DNA from: Streptomyces sp. NBC_00708 | Lineage (GTDB): Bacteria; Actinomycetota; Actinomycetes; Streptomycetales; Streptomycetaceae | DNA: 64,000 nucleotides | Reading direction: 5' to 3' | NCBI GenBank assembly: GCA_036226585.1 | Contig: CP108997.1 | Coordinates: forward strand, 6,758,001-6,822,000 | Shown here: in pieces, positions 1 to 8,386 of the stretch | Numbering within the stretch: position 1 is the first letter of the stretch | How the letters are laid out: the number at the start of each line of letters is the position of its first letter | Program-made: the position numbers and the translations under genes | Notes under the pieces: generated by a model | Databases searched by the model: none | Seen by the model: only the letters and a program-made list of their open reading frames with translations | What the model was told of the DNA's origin: nothing

Positions 1-30
1 AGGGGCGTGCACGCCCCCACCGTGCGAAGG

Positions 31-64
31 CCCGGCCGGGATGATTTCCTGGCCGGGTCTTTTC
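31..64 (+). terminator. Rho-independent-like hairpin at left edge
   Basis: A 10-bp arm (31-40) pairs with 48-57, with one G-T wobble, around a 7-nt loop, and a T-rich run follows at 58-64. It probably ends a transcript that lies to the left of the window. A short perfect palindrome at 2-17 precedes it. No gene can be read in this leftmost stretch. Confidence 0.6.
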
Positions 65-194
65 CGTACGCGGTGGCTGAAAGTGACTCACGGCACACGT
101 TCCATCGAGCGCGGACGCGCTCATTTGGTTACTCTGATGTGAACGGACGTCATCGAGGAGTCCACGAACCTTCCTCGACCGTCCTGGGACAGGC

Positions 195-278
195 TTGTCA
201 ACCAAGTCGCCGTCCCGCCCCGTACCCGGCGCCACCGCGACCGAACTGTTCCTGCCCCTGCCCCGCATGGGCGCCTGA
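195..278 (+). CDS. Possible 27-residue peptide, TTG start
   Basis: This frame opens at TTG 195 and ends at TGA 276. About 24 of 26 sense codons end in G or C, while the same frame upstream of 195 does not show this bias. That contrast is the only sign of coding. The predicted peptide is rich in Ser, Thr and Pro and contains TATELFLPLPRMGA. The purine-rich GGGACAGG just upstream lies too close to the TTG to be an ideal ribosome site. No family is recognised. It lies directly upstream of a second small ORF (343-519) and could be a separate peptide or a leader ORF for it. Confidence is low because the ORF is so short. Confidence 0.3.
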   Translation: MSTKSPSRPVPGATATELFLPLPRMGA

Positions 279-342
279 TTCCCGGCAATGAGAACCGGAG
301 CGTCGGCAACGCCCGGGGCTACGCGACACGAAGGAGTGCGCG

Positions 343-519
343 GTGACGACACCGGAATTGACGAAGCAAGAGGAGCGCCCGGCCGACCGGCGAGGAAAGC
401 CGGGGTCCGGCAGCGACAAGCTCCAGAACATCGAGGTCTGGGCCAGGTCCGCACCGATCCGGCTGGCCGGCTACGAGGACGACCTCGCCGAGCCGCACAT
501 CCTGCCCGGCATCGACTGA
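343..519 (+). CDS. Small orphan peptide, 58 aa
   Basis: A GTG at 343 lies 6 nt after a clear AAGGAG ribosome site (331-336) and opens a 58-codon frame with strong third-position GC. The first half is polar and charged, like a leader or linker (EERPADRRGKPGSGSDK). The second half is denser and reads VWARSAPIRLAGYEDDLAEP, then HILPGID at the C-terminus. There is no signal peptide, membrane segment or cysteine. A polar N-terminus with a compact acidic C-terminus is compatible with a ribosomally made, modified peptide precursor, but no modifying enzyme is visible within the window on this side. Genes to the left are out of view. Function unknown; a perfect hairpin terminator follows immediately. 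Confidence 0.6.
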   Translation: MTTPELTKQEERPADRRGKPGSGSDKLQNIEVWARSAPIRLAGYEDDLAEPHILPGID

Positions 520-527
520 GCCTCGCG

Positions 528-570
528 ACGCGCTGTGGCCCGCCCCCGACGGGGGCGGGCCACAGCGCGT
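528..570. terminator. Perfect 20-bp hairpin between converging genes
   Basis: Arms 528-547 and 551-570 are exact inverted complements around a 3-nt loop. The hairpin sits between the end of the small peptide gene and the end of the converging fluoride-channel gene, so it can terminate both. Confidence 0.85.
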
Positions 571-590
571 TTCCCCCGCCCACCGCGCCC

Positions 591-965
591 TCAGAACACC
601 GCGCGCGCCACGGCGGCCCCGGCGAAGGAGAGCCCCACCCCGGCGCCGACGGTGAGCAGGAGATAGCCCGCGGCCAGGCCGAGCCGACGGGCCGAGTTCA
701 GGGTGAGCAGTTCGTACGAGAACGTCGACCACGTCGACAGGGCCCCGCAGAAGCCGGTGGCCAGCAGCAGGTTCAGCCGGTTGCCCAGATCGCCGTCGGT
801 CGCCGCCTCCGCGACGAAGCCGAGGATCAGCGCCGCGCCCGCGTTGGCGGCGAAGGTGCCCCAGGGGAAGACGCTGTGCAGGCGGAACTTCGCGTCCACG
901 CCGAGCAGATAGCGCACCGGCGCCCCCACCAGGCCGCCGGCCAGGACGAGCAGCCAGTCGGTCAT
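591..965 (-). CDS. crcB: Fluoride channel CrcB/Fluc, second subunit
   Basis: A 124-residue protein of the CrcB/Fluc family, small four-helix membrane proteins that dimerise to export fluoride. Family motifs are visible: GAPVRY near residues 14-19, WGTFAANAGA at 35-44 and the central GFCGALSTWSTFS at 71-83, which carries the conserved Ser/Thr lining and the helix break around the central Na+ site. The start at 965 overlaps the stop of the upstream crcB by 4 nt, so the two are translationally coupled. Tandem, sequence-divergent copies are typical where the channel is an obligate antiparallel heterodimer. No fluoride riboswitch was found upstream of the pair. Confidence 0.92.
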   Translation of the reverse strand: MTDWLLVLAGGLVGAPVRYLLGVDAKFRLHSVFPWGTFAANAGAALILGFVAEAATDGDLGNRLNLLLATGFCGALSTWSTFSYELLTLNSARRLGLAAGYLLLTVGAGVGLSFAGAAVARAVF

Positions 966-1432
966 GATGCCTCGCCCTCGGTGCCGTAGGAGCGGCCGAA
1001 GGCGAAGTGCGCCGCGAACGCCCCCGCCGTCACGGCCGCCAGCGCCGCGGCCACGGTCAGCACCAGATAGCCGACCGCGTAGCCGGGCTGATGGTTGTCG
1101 AACAGCTGCCGGACGTTGTCCGTGTAGTGCGAGAACGAAGTGAACCCGCCGAGCACCCCGGTGCCGAGCAGCGGGCTGATCAGCCGGGGAGCCCGGGGAA
1201 ATCGCAGCTTCAGGGTGACCATCAGGATGCCCATCAGAAAGCACCCCACCGCGTTGACCAGCAGGATCGTCCAGGGGAAGGCGTAAGTGCCGGTCGGCCA
1301 CAGGCGCTCGGCCGCGTACCGGGCGCAGGCCCCCGCGGCCCCGCCGACCGCGACGGCCGCCACGACCGGGAGCTGTACGCCCGGATGGTGGTCGGGGTGA
1401 CTGTGCCGGTGCAACCGCATCTTCTGCGCCAT
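962..1432 (-). CDS. crcB: Fluoride channel CrcB/Fluc, first subunit
   Basis: A 156-residue CrcB/Fluc homologue and the first gene of the tandem pair. Residues 1-18 form a His-rich cytoplasmic-looking extension (HRHSHPDHH) absent from the second copy. The core contains GGAAGACARY, the Asn motif FPWTILLVNAVGCF and GVLGGFTSFSHYTDN, matching the conserved pore helices. About four hydrophobic segments follow in order. It is probably one half of a heterodimeric fluoride exporter with the next gene, with which it shares an ATGA overlap. It is transcribed away from the urea transporter, so the 195-bp region 1433-1627 should hold both promoters; no strong regulatory element could be named there. Confidence 0.92.
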   Translation of the reverse strand: MAQKMRLHRHSHPDHHPGVQLPVVAAVAVGGAAGACARYAAERLWPTGTYAFPWTILLVNAVGCFLMGILMVTLKLRFPRAPRLISPLLGTGVLGGFTSFSHYTDNVRQLFDNHQPGYAVGYLVLTVAAALAAVTAGAFAAHFAFGRSYGTEGEAS

Positions 1433-1627
1433 CCGGCGAACGTACGGAAGGTGGCCGGATGCCGAGGGTCCGGTGCGCGGCGTGCCCCCGCGGTGTACCC
1501 GAGTGGTCTACCCGGTCAGGCTCCGGCATGAGAACCACAAGGTTGTGTGGCTGTATGGCATATGACGGATTTGTCGTGATCTCCGTCGTGCCCGGACCAC
1601 ACCCGCGACGAGCCGCTGGAGCCTGCC

Positions 1628-2587
1628 TTGTCCCTCGCCGAGCCGGATCTCGTGCGGCGGCTGGAGAGCCGTCAGCCGACCGCGTACCTCCTGGCATCGC
1701 TGCGAGGCGTCGGGCAGGTCGACTTCCAGGCCAGTCTGTACACGGGGGCCGCGATCCTCGCCGGGCTGTGGGCGGCGGGCTGGCAGACCGGCCTGTTCGC
1801 CACGATGGGCACACTGATCGCCACCGCCACCGCCTATGTGCTGGCCGTCGACCGGGGAAGCATCGCGCTCGGCATGCAGGGGTTCGCGGGCTGCCTGACC
1901 GGTATCGCCCTCGTCTCCTCCCTGGGCAACCACCCGGCCACCTATGTGCTGACCGTCGTCGGCGCCGTCCTCTGCGTCATCCTCATGGCGACCCTGGCCA
2001 CGTTCCTCACGCCGTACCACCTCACCCCCATGACCGCGCCCTTCTGTCTGGTCTCCGGCGTGATGGTGGTCGGCGCCCCGTCCTTCGACCGGGTCTGGCA
2101 CGGCGCCCCGGCGGCCGTGTCCAGCACGACGAGCGGCGACACCGGCATCACCTGGAACGACCTGTGGCACGCCTTCTTCAACAACGTCTCGCAGGTCTTC
2201 CTGGTCGAGAGCTGGTACGTCGGACTGATCATGCTCGCCGGACTCGCCCTGGCCGGGCCGCGCGTCGGGCTCTACGCGGCGGCCGGCAGCATCGCCGGGA
2301 TCGTCGCCGCCTGGCTGCTGGGCGCCCCGACCGACCTGATCGCCAACGGCATCTACGGCTACAACGCGGTGCTCGTCGCCATCGGGCTCGGGGCCGTCTT
2401 CATGGCCAACACCGTCTGGACCGCGGTCTACGCGATGTTCGGCGCGATGGTCAGCACGGGCCTCACCGCGACCCTGACCTCCTTCTTCAAACCGTTCGGC
2501 GGCCACACCTTCACCTGGCCGTTCATCCTCACCACCTGGACGCTGCTGGCGGCCGTCCCCCTGCTGCCGCGCCTGCGCCGCAGCTGA
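1628..2587 (+). CDS. Urea transporter (UT family)
   Basis: A 319-residue polytopic membrane protein of the urea transporter family, which passes urea down its gradient into the cell for the urease encoded downstream. Two homologous halves are visible. In the second half, IYGYNAVLVAIGLG is the conserved Asn-containing pore segment, and AMQ/LGMQGFAG marks the equivalent region in the first half. About ten hydrophobic segments alternate with short loops, as expected. The TTG start at 1628 is chosen because a GGAG ribosome site lies 7 nt upstream and no in-frame ATG fits the family's N-terminus. The ureA gene follows after 31 nt with its own ribosome site (GAGGAAGG), so this is probably the first gene of the urea operon. 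Confidence 0.88.
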   Translation: MSLAEPDLVRRLESRQPTAYLLASLRGVGQVDFQASLYTGAAILAGLWAAGWQTGLFATMGTLIATATAYVLAVDRGSIALGMQGFAGCLTGIALVSSLGNHPATYVLTVVGAVLCVILMATLATFLTPYHLTPMTAPFCLVSGVMVVGAPSFDRVWHGAPAAVSSTTSGDTGITWNDLWHAFFNNVSQVFLVESWYVGLIMLAGLALAGPRVGLYAAAGSIAGIVAAWLLGAPTDLIANGIYGYNAVLVAIGLGAVFMANTVWTAVYAMFGAMVSTGLTATLTSFFKPFGGHTFTWPFILTTWTLLAAVPLLPRLRRS

Positions 2588-2618
2588 CCCACCGCATATC
2601 CCGAGGAAGGCACCCACG

Positions 2619-2924
2619 ATGAACCTCGCCCCCCGCGAGATCGACAAACTGCTCGTGTACGTCGTGGCCGACCTGGCCCGCAAGCGCCAGGACCGCGGCC
2701 TCAAGCTCAACTACAGCGAGTCGGTCGCGCTGATCACCGAGGCGATCCTCGAAGCGGCCCGCGACGGAAAGAGCGTCGCGGACTGCATGGAGCTGGGCCG
2801 CCACATCGTGGGCGAGGACGCCACCATGCCCGGCGTACGGGAGATGCTCGGCCTCCTCCAGGTCGAGGCGTCCTTCGTGGACGGCACCAAGCTGGTCTCC
2901 GTCCACGACCCCATCGGCGGCTGA
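2619..2924 (+). CDS. ureA: Urease gamma subunit
   Basis: A 101-residue protein of full family length for urease gamma, the smallest subunit of the nickel enzyme that hydrolyses urea to ammonia and carbamate. The N-terminal MNLAPREIDKLLVYV and the central LKLNYSESVALITEAILE are diagnostic, and the C-terminus has the usual LLQVEASFVDGTKLVSVHDP. It is followed after 2 nt by the chelatase-like gene rather than directly by ureB, which is unusual for a urease operon. Confidence 0.97.
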   Translation: MNLAPREIDKLLVYVVADLARKRQDRGLKLNYSESVALITEAILEAARDGKSVADCMELGRHIVGEDATMPGVREMLGLLQVEASFVDGTKLVSVHDPIGG

Positions 2925-2926
2925 CC

Positions 2927-3787
2927 ATGGCTGGGAACGCGGCCGTCATCGCCGTCTGCGGCCACGAAGCCGCGTACGGCCGGGCGCTGGAAGGACGGCT
3001 CGACCCACGGGTGGGCATCGTCCCCAGCGGGCGCGCGCTCTTCCGGGCCGTCGCCGCCCACCTGCGCCGGGGCGAGCGCGTCGTCGTCGTCCCGATGACC
3101 CTCGGCCGCGAACCCGGGCTCGTCGCGGACACCGCCCGCACCCTGCGCGCCGTTCCCGGCGCCGGTCCGGGGGCCGTGCTGCTCGCCGAGCCCTTCGGCA
3201 CCGCCCAGCACCTCGTCGCCTATCTGCGCGCCGCCGCCGGCCGGGTGCCCGCCGACACCGCGCTCCTGGTCACCGCCCCCTCCGGCGACCCGTTCGAGGA
3301 CGCCGAGCTGTACCGGGTCGCCGCCCTCGTACGCCGCTACGGACGCCACGGCCTCGTCGAGGTCGCGTTCGACGGGGGCGACCCGGACCCCGCCGAGGGC
3401 GTCCGGCGCTGCGGGCTGCTCGGCGCGGCGAGCGTGGCGCTGCTGCCCGCCTCGTTCACGGACGTGGTCGCCGGCGGCGAGGCCGCCGTCCCGGTCACCG
3501 CCGCGGGGCCCCTCGTGCCGGACCCCGCCCTGCGCCGGGTGCTGGACGAACGCGCGGCCGACGCGCGCCGGCGCTGGAGCGAGCACGGTGACGACGGCAT
3601 CCCGACCGGCCTCGCCGCGGCCGACCACCACGGCCACGCGCACACCCACCCGCCGGGCGAGGGCCACGGTCACGGCCACGACCACGCGCACGGACACCCC
3701 CACGAGCACGGCCCCACGACCGGCCACCGGCATCACCACCACCCGTCCGCCGCTGGAGCGGACCGAGGCATCAGGAGCATCGCATGA
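2927..3787 (+). CDS. CbiX-like chelatase with His-rich tail
   Basis: A 286-residue protein. Residues 1-215 resemble the sirohydrochlorin/cobalt chelatase (CbiX/SirB) family, alpha/beta proteins that insert divalent metal into tetrapyrroles. Visible landmarks are the N-terminal [12 protein letters not shown] and [13 protein letters not shown], where metal-binding His residues lie in relatives. Residues 234-272 carry 18 histidines in 39 positions, as in nickel-storing tails of HypB- and UreE-like proteins. The gene sits between ureA and ureB, 2 nt after one and overlapping the other by ATGA, so it is made together with the urease subunits. No ureE is present in the operon. Inference: it may deliver or buffer nickel for urease rather than make a corrinoid. 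The chelatase fold call is fairly sure; the nickel role is a proposal. Confidence 0.75.
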   Translation: MAGNAAVIAVCGHEAAYGRALEGRLDPRVGIVPSGRALFRAVAAHLRRGERVVVVPMTLGREPGLVADTARTLRAVPGAGPGAVLLAEPFGTAQHLVAYLRAAAGRVPADTALLVTAPSGDPFEDAELYRVAALVRRYGRHGLVEVAFDGGDPDPAEGVRRCGLLGAASVALLPASFTDVVAGGEAAVPVTAAGPLVPDPALRRVLDERAADARRRWSEHGDDGIPTGLAAADHHGHAHTHPPGEGHGHGHDHAHGHPHEHGPTTGHRHHHHPSAAGADRGIRSIA

Positions 3788-4260
3788 CGTTCCGTCAGCA
3801 GTATCTGTACGGCGACGGCCCCATCGAACTCAACGCGGGCCGCCGCACGCTCAAGGTCACCGTGAGCAACACCGGCGACCGGGCGGTGCAGATCGGGTCG
3901 CACTACCACTTCTTCGAGGTGAACTCGGCGCTCTCCTTCGACCGCGAGGCGACGCTCGGCATGCACCTCAACATCGCCGCCGGCACCTCCGTACGGTTCG
4001 AGCCCGGCGGAACGCGCGAGGTCGAGCTGTGCGCGTACGCCGGAACCGGACGGCTCACCGGCTTCAGCGGGCTGCTCAACGGCAGCCTCGCCTCCCACCC
4101 CGCACGCGTCGAAGCCGTCCGCAAGGCCATCGAACGCGGCTTCCAGGGGGCGCAGAACAAGCCCGCCGGGTCCGGATCCAAAGCGCAGTCCAAGGGCGCC
4201 GGCAAGGACGGGGCCAAGGGTTCCAAGGCCGCCAAGGACAAGAAGAAGGGTTCGCGCTGA
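3784..4260 (+). CDS. ureB: Urease beta subunit with Lys-rich tail
   Basis: A 158-residue protein. Residues 1-105 match urease beta, including [16 protein letters not shown] and a region similar to the usual RLNIAAGTAVRFEPG. The family is often about 105 residues; here residues 115-158 form an extra tail of Lys, Gly, Ser and Ala ending [11 protein letters not shown]. The tail is low-complexity and probably disordered; a role in holding the trimer together or in nucleic acid or nickel-chaperone contact cannot be judged from sequence. The start overlaps the chelatase-like gene by 4 nt and the stop shares one base with the ureC start, so translation is coupled on both sides. Confidence 0.95.
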   Translation: MTFRQQYLYGDGPIELNAGRRTLKVTVSNTGDRAVQIGSHYHFFEVNSALSFDREATLGMHLNIAAGTSVRFEPGGTREVELCAYAGTGRLTGFSGLLNGSLASHPARVEAVRKAIERGFQGAQNKPAGSGSKAQSKGAGKDGAKGSKAAKDKKKGSR

Positions 4261-5984
4261 TGCCCATCCTGCCCCGCAAGCAGTACACCGACATGTTCGG
4301 GCCGACGGTCGGCGACCGCTTCCACCTCGCCGACACCAACCTCGTCGTCGAGGTCGAGAAGGACTACAGCGAGGGCCTGTACGGCGACGAGGTCGTCTAC
4401 GGCGGCGGCAAGACCATGCGCGACGGCATGGCCTCCGACCCGCAGGCCACCGCCGCGCAGGGCGCGCTCGACACCGTCATCACCAATGTGGTGGTCATCG
4501 ACCCGATGGTGGGCGTCGTCAAGTGCGACATCGGCATCAAGGACGGGTTCATCGTCGGCATCGGCAAGTCCGGCAACCCGCAGACCCAGAACAACGTCGA
4601 CCCCGACCTGGTCATCGGGCCCGGCACCGAGGCCATCGCCGGTGAGCACCTGATCGCCACCGCGGGCGCCATCGACAGCCACGTCCACCTGATCGCCCCG
4701 CAACAGGCCGAACAGGCGCTGACCAACGGCATCACCACCCTCATCGGCGGCGGCACCGGACCCACGGACGGCTCCAACGGCACCACCTGCACACCGGGCC
4801 CGTACAACATCGGTCTCCTCCTCCAGGCGGCGGAGACCCTTCCGGTCAACCTCGGCATCATGGGCAAGGGCAACGGCAGCCTGCCGGGCGCTCTGGAGGA
4901 GCAGGTCGTCGCCGGTGCCTGCGCGCTCAAGGTGCACGAGGACTGGGGCTCCACCCCGGCCGTGATCGACAACGCGCTGAACGTCGCGGACGAGCACGAC
5001 GTCCAGGTGGCCATCCACACCGACAGCCTGAACGAGGGCGGGTTCTTCGAGGACACCCGCTCCGCCATCGACGGCCGCGCCATCCACACCTTCCACAGCG
5101 AGGGCGCGGGCGGCGGCCACGCCCCCGACATCCTGCGCGTCACCGGCGAGCCCAACGTCCTGCCGTCGTCGACCAACCCGACGCTGCCGTACACCAAGAA
5201 CTCGGTGGACGAACTGCTCGACATGGTCATGGTCTGCCACCACCTGAGCCGCGAGATCCCCGAGGACGTCTCCTTCGCCGACAGCCGGGTCCGGGCCGAG
5301 ACGATCGCCGCCGAGTCGGTGCTGCACGACCTCGGTGTGATCAGCATGTTCTCCTCCGACTCCCAGGCCATGGGCCGTATCGGCGAGTCCGTCACCCGGG
5401 CCTTCCAGACCGCGCACCACTGCAAGGACAAGCTCGGTGTGCTGGAGGGCGACTCGGAGCGCAACGACAACCAGCGGGTGCTGCGCTACCTCGCGAAGGT
5501 CACCATCAACCCGGCCATCGCCACGGGCATCTCCGACTACGTGGGTTCGATCGAGAAGGGCAAGCTCGCCGACATCGTGCTCTGGCCCATCCACTCCTTC
5601 GCCGCCAAGCCGAAGATGGTCATCAAGGGCGGCCTCGTCTCCTGGGCGCAGATGGGCGACCCCAACGCCTCGCTGCCGACCCCGCAGCCGGTCACCTACC
5701 GGCCGATGTTCGGCCAGTACGGCAAGGCGCTCCAGGCCACGCACGCCACGTTCATGTCGCAGGCGGGCATCGCCGCCGGTGTGCCGGAGCGGCTCGGCCT
5801 GGAACGCAAGGTCCTGCCCGTGCTCCGCACCCGCACCATCGGCAAGCACAACATGGTCCGCAACGACGCCCTGCCGGACGTCCAGGTCGACCCGGAGACG
5901 TTCAAGGTCACGCTCAACGGCAAGGTCGCCACCATCGACCCGGCCGAGAAGCTGCCCCTGAACCACCTCTACTTCCTGGTGTAG
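4260..5984 (+). CDS. ureC: Urease alpha (catalytic) subunit
   Basis: A 574-residue urease alpha subunit of full length that holds the di-nickel active site. All ligands are present, offset by +7 from Klebsiella numbering: His141 and His143 in DSHVHLI, carbamylated Lys224 in [10 protein letters not shown], His253 in VAIHTDS, His279 in [15 protein letters not shown] and Asp367 in [11 protein letters not shown]. The mobile flap carries Cys326 and the catalytic His327 in [14 protein letters not shown]. The start ATG at 4260 overlaps the last base of the ureB stop. The enzyme is therefore predicted active, provided the accessory proteins ureF, ureG and ureD downstream load nickel. Confidence 0.98.
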   Translation: MPILPRKQYTDMFGPTVGDRFHLADTNLVVEVEKDYSEGLYGDEVVYGGGKTMRDGMASDPQATAAQGALDTVITNVVVIDPMVGVVKCDIGIKDGFIVGIGKSGNPQTQNNVDPDLVIGPGTEAIAGEHLIATAGAIDSHVHLIAPQQAEQALTNGITTLIGGGTGPTDGSNGTTCTPGPYNIGLLLQAAETLPVNLGIMGKGNGSLPGALEEQVVAGACALKVHEDWGSTPAVIDNALNVADEHDVQVAIHTDSLNEGGFFEDTRSAIDGRAIHTFHSEGAGGGHAPDILRVTGEPNVLPSSTNPTLPYTKNSVDELLDMVMVCHHLSREIPEDVSFADSRVRAETIAAESVLHDLGVISMFSSDSQAMGRIGESVTRAFQTAHHCKDKLGVLEGDSERNDNQRVLRYLAKVTINPAIATGISDYVGSIEKGKLADIVLWPIHSFAAKPKMVIKGGLVSWAQMGDPNASLPTPQPVTYRPMFGQYGKALQATHATFMSQAGIAAGVPERLGLERKVLPVLRTRTIGKHNMVRNDALPDVQVDPETFKVTLNGKVATIDPAEKLPLNHLYFLV

Positions 5985-5988
5985 GCCG

Positions 5989-6735
5989 ATGTACCGCAAG
6001 GAGGGCGACACCGCGGGCGAACCCGGCCCGGCGGCAGCCACGGCCGCCACGGGCCTGGGACCGCTTCTCGTCAGTCTCCAGCTGACCGACTCGGCGTTCC
6101 CGAGCGGCTTCTACACGCTCTCGCACAGCCTGGAGGGCTTCGCCCAGGCGGGCGCCGTGGACGCGGAGAGCCTGCCGCTGCTGCTGGCGGACCTGCTGCT
6201 GCACGGGGTCGGCCCCGCCGACGCCACCGCGCTCGCCCTCGCCCACCGGGCGACGGCGGCGGGTGACCCGGAGACGGTGGTCCGGATTGACGAGCACCTC
6301 TTCGCCACCAAGCTCGGCCGGGAGATGCGCCAGGCCGCCACCCGGACCGGGCGCCAGCTCCTGGACCTGGGCGCCGAGGTCTTCGGCCGCCCGGAGATCG
6401 GCGACTACTACGACCGGGTCGTGCGCCGCGAAGCCCCCGGCACCCAGGCCGTGGCCGCCGGTGTCGTCTACGCGGCGACCGGCGTCCCGGTCCGGCAGGC
6501 CGTCGCCGCCGACCTGTTCGCGTTCTGCGTCAGCTTCGCGGGCGCCGCCCTGCGGCTCCGGCTGACCGACCACCGTACGACGCAGACCCTGCTCAGGGGC
6601 GCCGCACCCGTCATCGAGGCCACCGTCGACGCGGCGCTGCGCAGGGAACTCGACGACGTCGGCGCCACCGTCTTCGCCTCGGACGTCATGTCGGGCCGTC
6701 ATGAACGCGCCGAGGCCCGCCTCTTCGCCAGCTGA
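5989..6735 (+). CDS. ureF: Urease accessory protein UreF
   Basis: A 248-residue, mostly alpha-helical UreF, the accessory protein that joins UreD and UreG on apo-urease and gates nickel delivery. Typical sequence is visible at LQLTDSAFPSGFYTLSHSLE (about residues 31-50), which corresponds to the family's conserved N-terminal helix pair. An extra 20-residue Gly/Ala-rich start precedes it. It begins 4 nt after the ureC stop, and ureG follows 29 nt later with its own ribosome site, GGGAG. Confidence 0.93.
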   Translation: MYRKEGDTAGEPGPAAATAATGLGPLLVSLQLTDSAFPSGFYTLSHSLEGFAQAGAVDAESLPLLLADLLLHGVGPADATALALAHRATAAGDPETVVRIDEHLFATKLGREMRQAATRTGRQLLDLGAEVFGRPEIGDYYDRVVRREAPGTQAVAAGVVYAATGVPVRQAVAADLFAFCVSFAGAALRLRLTDHRTTQTLLRGAAPVIEATVDAALRRELDDVGATVFASDVMSGRHERAEARLFAS

Positions 6736-6764
6736 GCACCCACCACGACACCCCTGGGAGCACC

Positions 6765-7385
6765 ATGGACGACAACGTACTGCGAGTCGGCATCGGCGGA
6801 CCCGTAGGTTCCGGCAAGACCGCGCTCATCGAGGCGCTGGTCCCGGTCCTGATCGCACGCGGCCACCGCCCCGCCGTCATCACCAACGACATCTACACCC
6901 AGGAGGACGCCCAGCACGTGCGCCGCACGCTGGCCGGTGTCCTCGAACCCGAGCGCGTCGTCGGCGTCGAGACGGGAGCCTGCCCGCACACCGCCGTACG
7001 CGACGACCCGACGATGAACCTCGCGGCCGGCGCCGAGATGCTGGAGCGCTTCCCGGACACGGACACCCTGCTGTACGAGTCCGGCGGCGACAACCTCACC
7101 CTGACGTTCAGCCCGGCCCTGGTCGATCTGTTCCTCTTCGTGCTCGACACCGCCGAGGGCGAGAAGATGCCCCGCAAGCGCGGCCCCGGCATCACCGACT
7201 CCGACCTCCTCGTCATCAACAAGATCGACATCGCGCAGTACGTGCGCACGGACATCAAGGTCATGGAATCCGACGCCCACCGGGTCCGGGGGGACCGCCC
7301 CGTCGTCCTCACCGACTGCCTGACCGGCGTGGGCATCGACGAGATCGCCGGCTACCTCGAATCCCGCCGCAAGGTGCTGATCTGA
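6765..7385 (+). CDS. ureG: Urease accessory GTPase UreG
   Basis: A 206-residue SIMIBI GTPase that supplies energy and nickel for urease maturation. Visible motifs are the P-loop GPVGSGKT at 12-19, the nickel-binding CPH at 73-75 (a pair of CPH motifs bridges the dimer), ESGGDN at 105-110 and the guanine-recognition NKID at 152-155. There is no His-rich N-terminal extension, so nickel storage is not built into this protein; the chelatase-like gene earlier in the operon has that feature instead. ureD begins one base after the stop. Confidence 0.97.
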   Translation: MDDNVLRVGIGGPVGSGKTALIEALVPVLIARGHRPAVITNDIYTQEDAQHVRRTLAGVLEPERVVGVETGACPHTAVRDDPTMNLAAGAEMLERFPDTDTLLYESGGDNLTLTFSPALVDLFLFVLDTAEGEKMPRKRGPGITDSDLLVINKIDIAQYVRTDIKVMESDAHRVRGDRPVVLTDCLTGVGIDEIAGYLESRRKVLI

Positions 7386-7386
7386 C

Positions 7387-8346
7387 ATGCCGCTCGCCCC
7401 GCAGCGGCCGAAGGCCGGCCGGCTCGACGCGGAGTACTACACCGCCGTCCGCGTCCCCCCGGACGTGGCGGCCCTGGCCTCCGTCCCGGACACACTGGCA
7501 CCCGGATCCCCGGCCAAAGTCGGCATCCTCGACCTCGACTTCGCCGTACGGGGCGGGCGCACCGAACTCGTCGGGCGCTACCAGAAGACACCGCTGCAGA
7601 TCATGAAGCCGCTGTGGATCGACCCCGCACAGCCCGGCATGGCGTACGTCTATCTGATGGCGACCGGCGGCGGCATCGCCCAGGCCGACCGCTACCGGAT
7701 GGACTTCCGCTGCGGCCCGGACACCCAGGTCCATCTGACGACCCAGGCCGCGACCAAGATCTTCCGGATGGAGCACGACTACGCGAGCCAGCGGGTGCAC
7801 CTGACGGCCGATGAGGGCAGCTACGTCGAATACCTCCCCGACCCGCTGATCCCGTTCGCGGACGCGCGGTTCTACCAGAGCACCGAGATCACCGTCGCGC
7901 CCGGGGCGACGGTCCTGGCCGGCGACACCCTCACCGCCGGCCGGCTCGCCCGGGGCGAACGCCACGCCTACCGGACGCTCGCCACCGACCTGCGCATCAG
8001 CCGGCCCGACGGCACCCTCCTCGCCATCGACACCCTGCGCCTGACGCCCCGGCAGCCGGGGGCCGGAGTCCTCGGCCCCGGTGTGTTCGCCGGCCACGAC
8101 CACGTCGCCTCGCTCTTCGTGGTGACCGACCGTGTTCCCGCTGCCGCGCTCGCCGACACCCTGCACGAGGAACTGGCCGGGCTCGGCGTCCTGTACGGGG
8201 TGAGCGTCCTGCCCCGGGACTGCGGCGCGTGGGTCCGGCTCCTCGACGACAGCCCGGTCAGGGTCGCCGCCGCGCACCGGGCGGCCTGGGGCGCCGTACG
8301 CCGGCTGCTCACCGGCCACCCGCCGCCCGATCTGCGCAAGCCCTAG
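7387..8346 (+). CDS. ureD: Urease accessory protein UreD/UreH
   Basis: A 319-residue beta-rich UreD, the scaffold that binds apo-urease and provides the tunnel for nickel from UreG through UreF. Family segments include TTQAATKIFRMEHDYASQ and YVEYLPDPLIPFADARFYQ. In many actinobacteria it is the last urease gene, as here. It starts one base after ureG. The gap to the ammonium channel gene is 40 nt with a separate ribosome site, and no terminator was seen between them, so read-through is likely. Confidence 0.93.
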   Translation: MPLAPQRPKAGRLDAEYYTAVRVPPDVAALASVPDTLAPGSPAKVGILDLDFAVRGGRTELVGRYQKTPLQIMKPLWIDPAQPGMAYVYLMATGGGIAQADRYRMDFRCGPDTQVHLTTQAATKIFRMEHDYASQRVHLTADEGSYVEYLPDPLIPFADARFYQSTEITVAPGATVLAGDTLTAGRLARGERHAYRTLATDLRISRPDGTLLAIDTLRLTPRQPGAGVLGPGVFAGHDHVASLFVVTDRVPAAALADTLHEELAGLGVLYGVSVLPRDCGAWVRLLDDSPVRVAAAHRAAWGAVRRLLTGHPPPDLRKP

Positions 8347-8386
8347 CGCTTCCCGTCCCGCCCCTCTCCTACACGAGGTATCGCCG

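Noticed and set aside
1433..1627. tRNA-like segment or fluoride riboswitch in the crcB/urea-transporter spacer
   Set aside because: A CCCGAGTGGT-like piece recalls a tRNA D-arm, but no acceptor stem, anticodon arm or T-loop can be formed. The conserved fluoride riboswitch blocks are also absent on either strand.
3903..6050. Long minus-strand ORF (715 codons) opposite the urease genes
   Set aside because: It is the mirror of strong third-position GC bias in ureB/ureC; its composition is Gly/Val/Asp-rich without any domain and ureC is certain.
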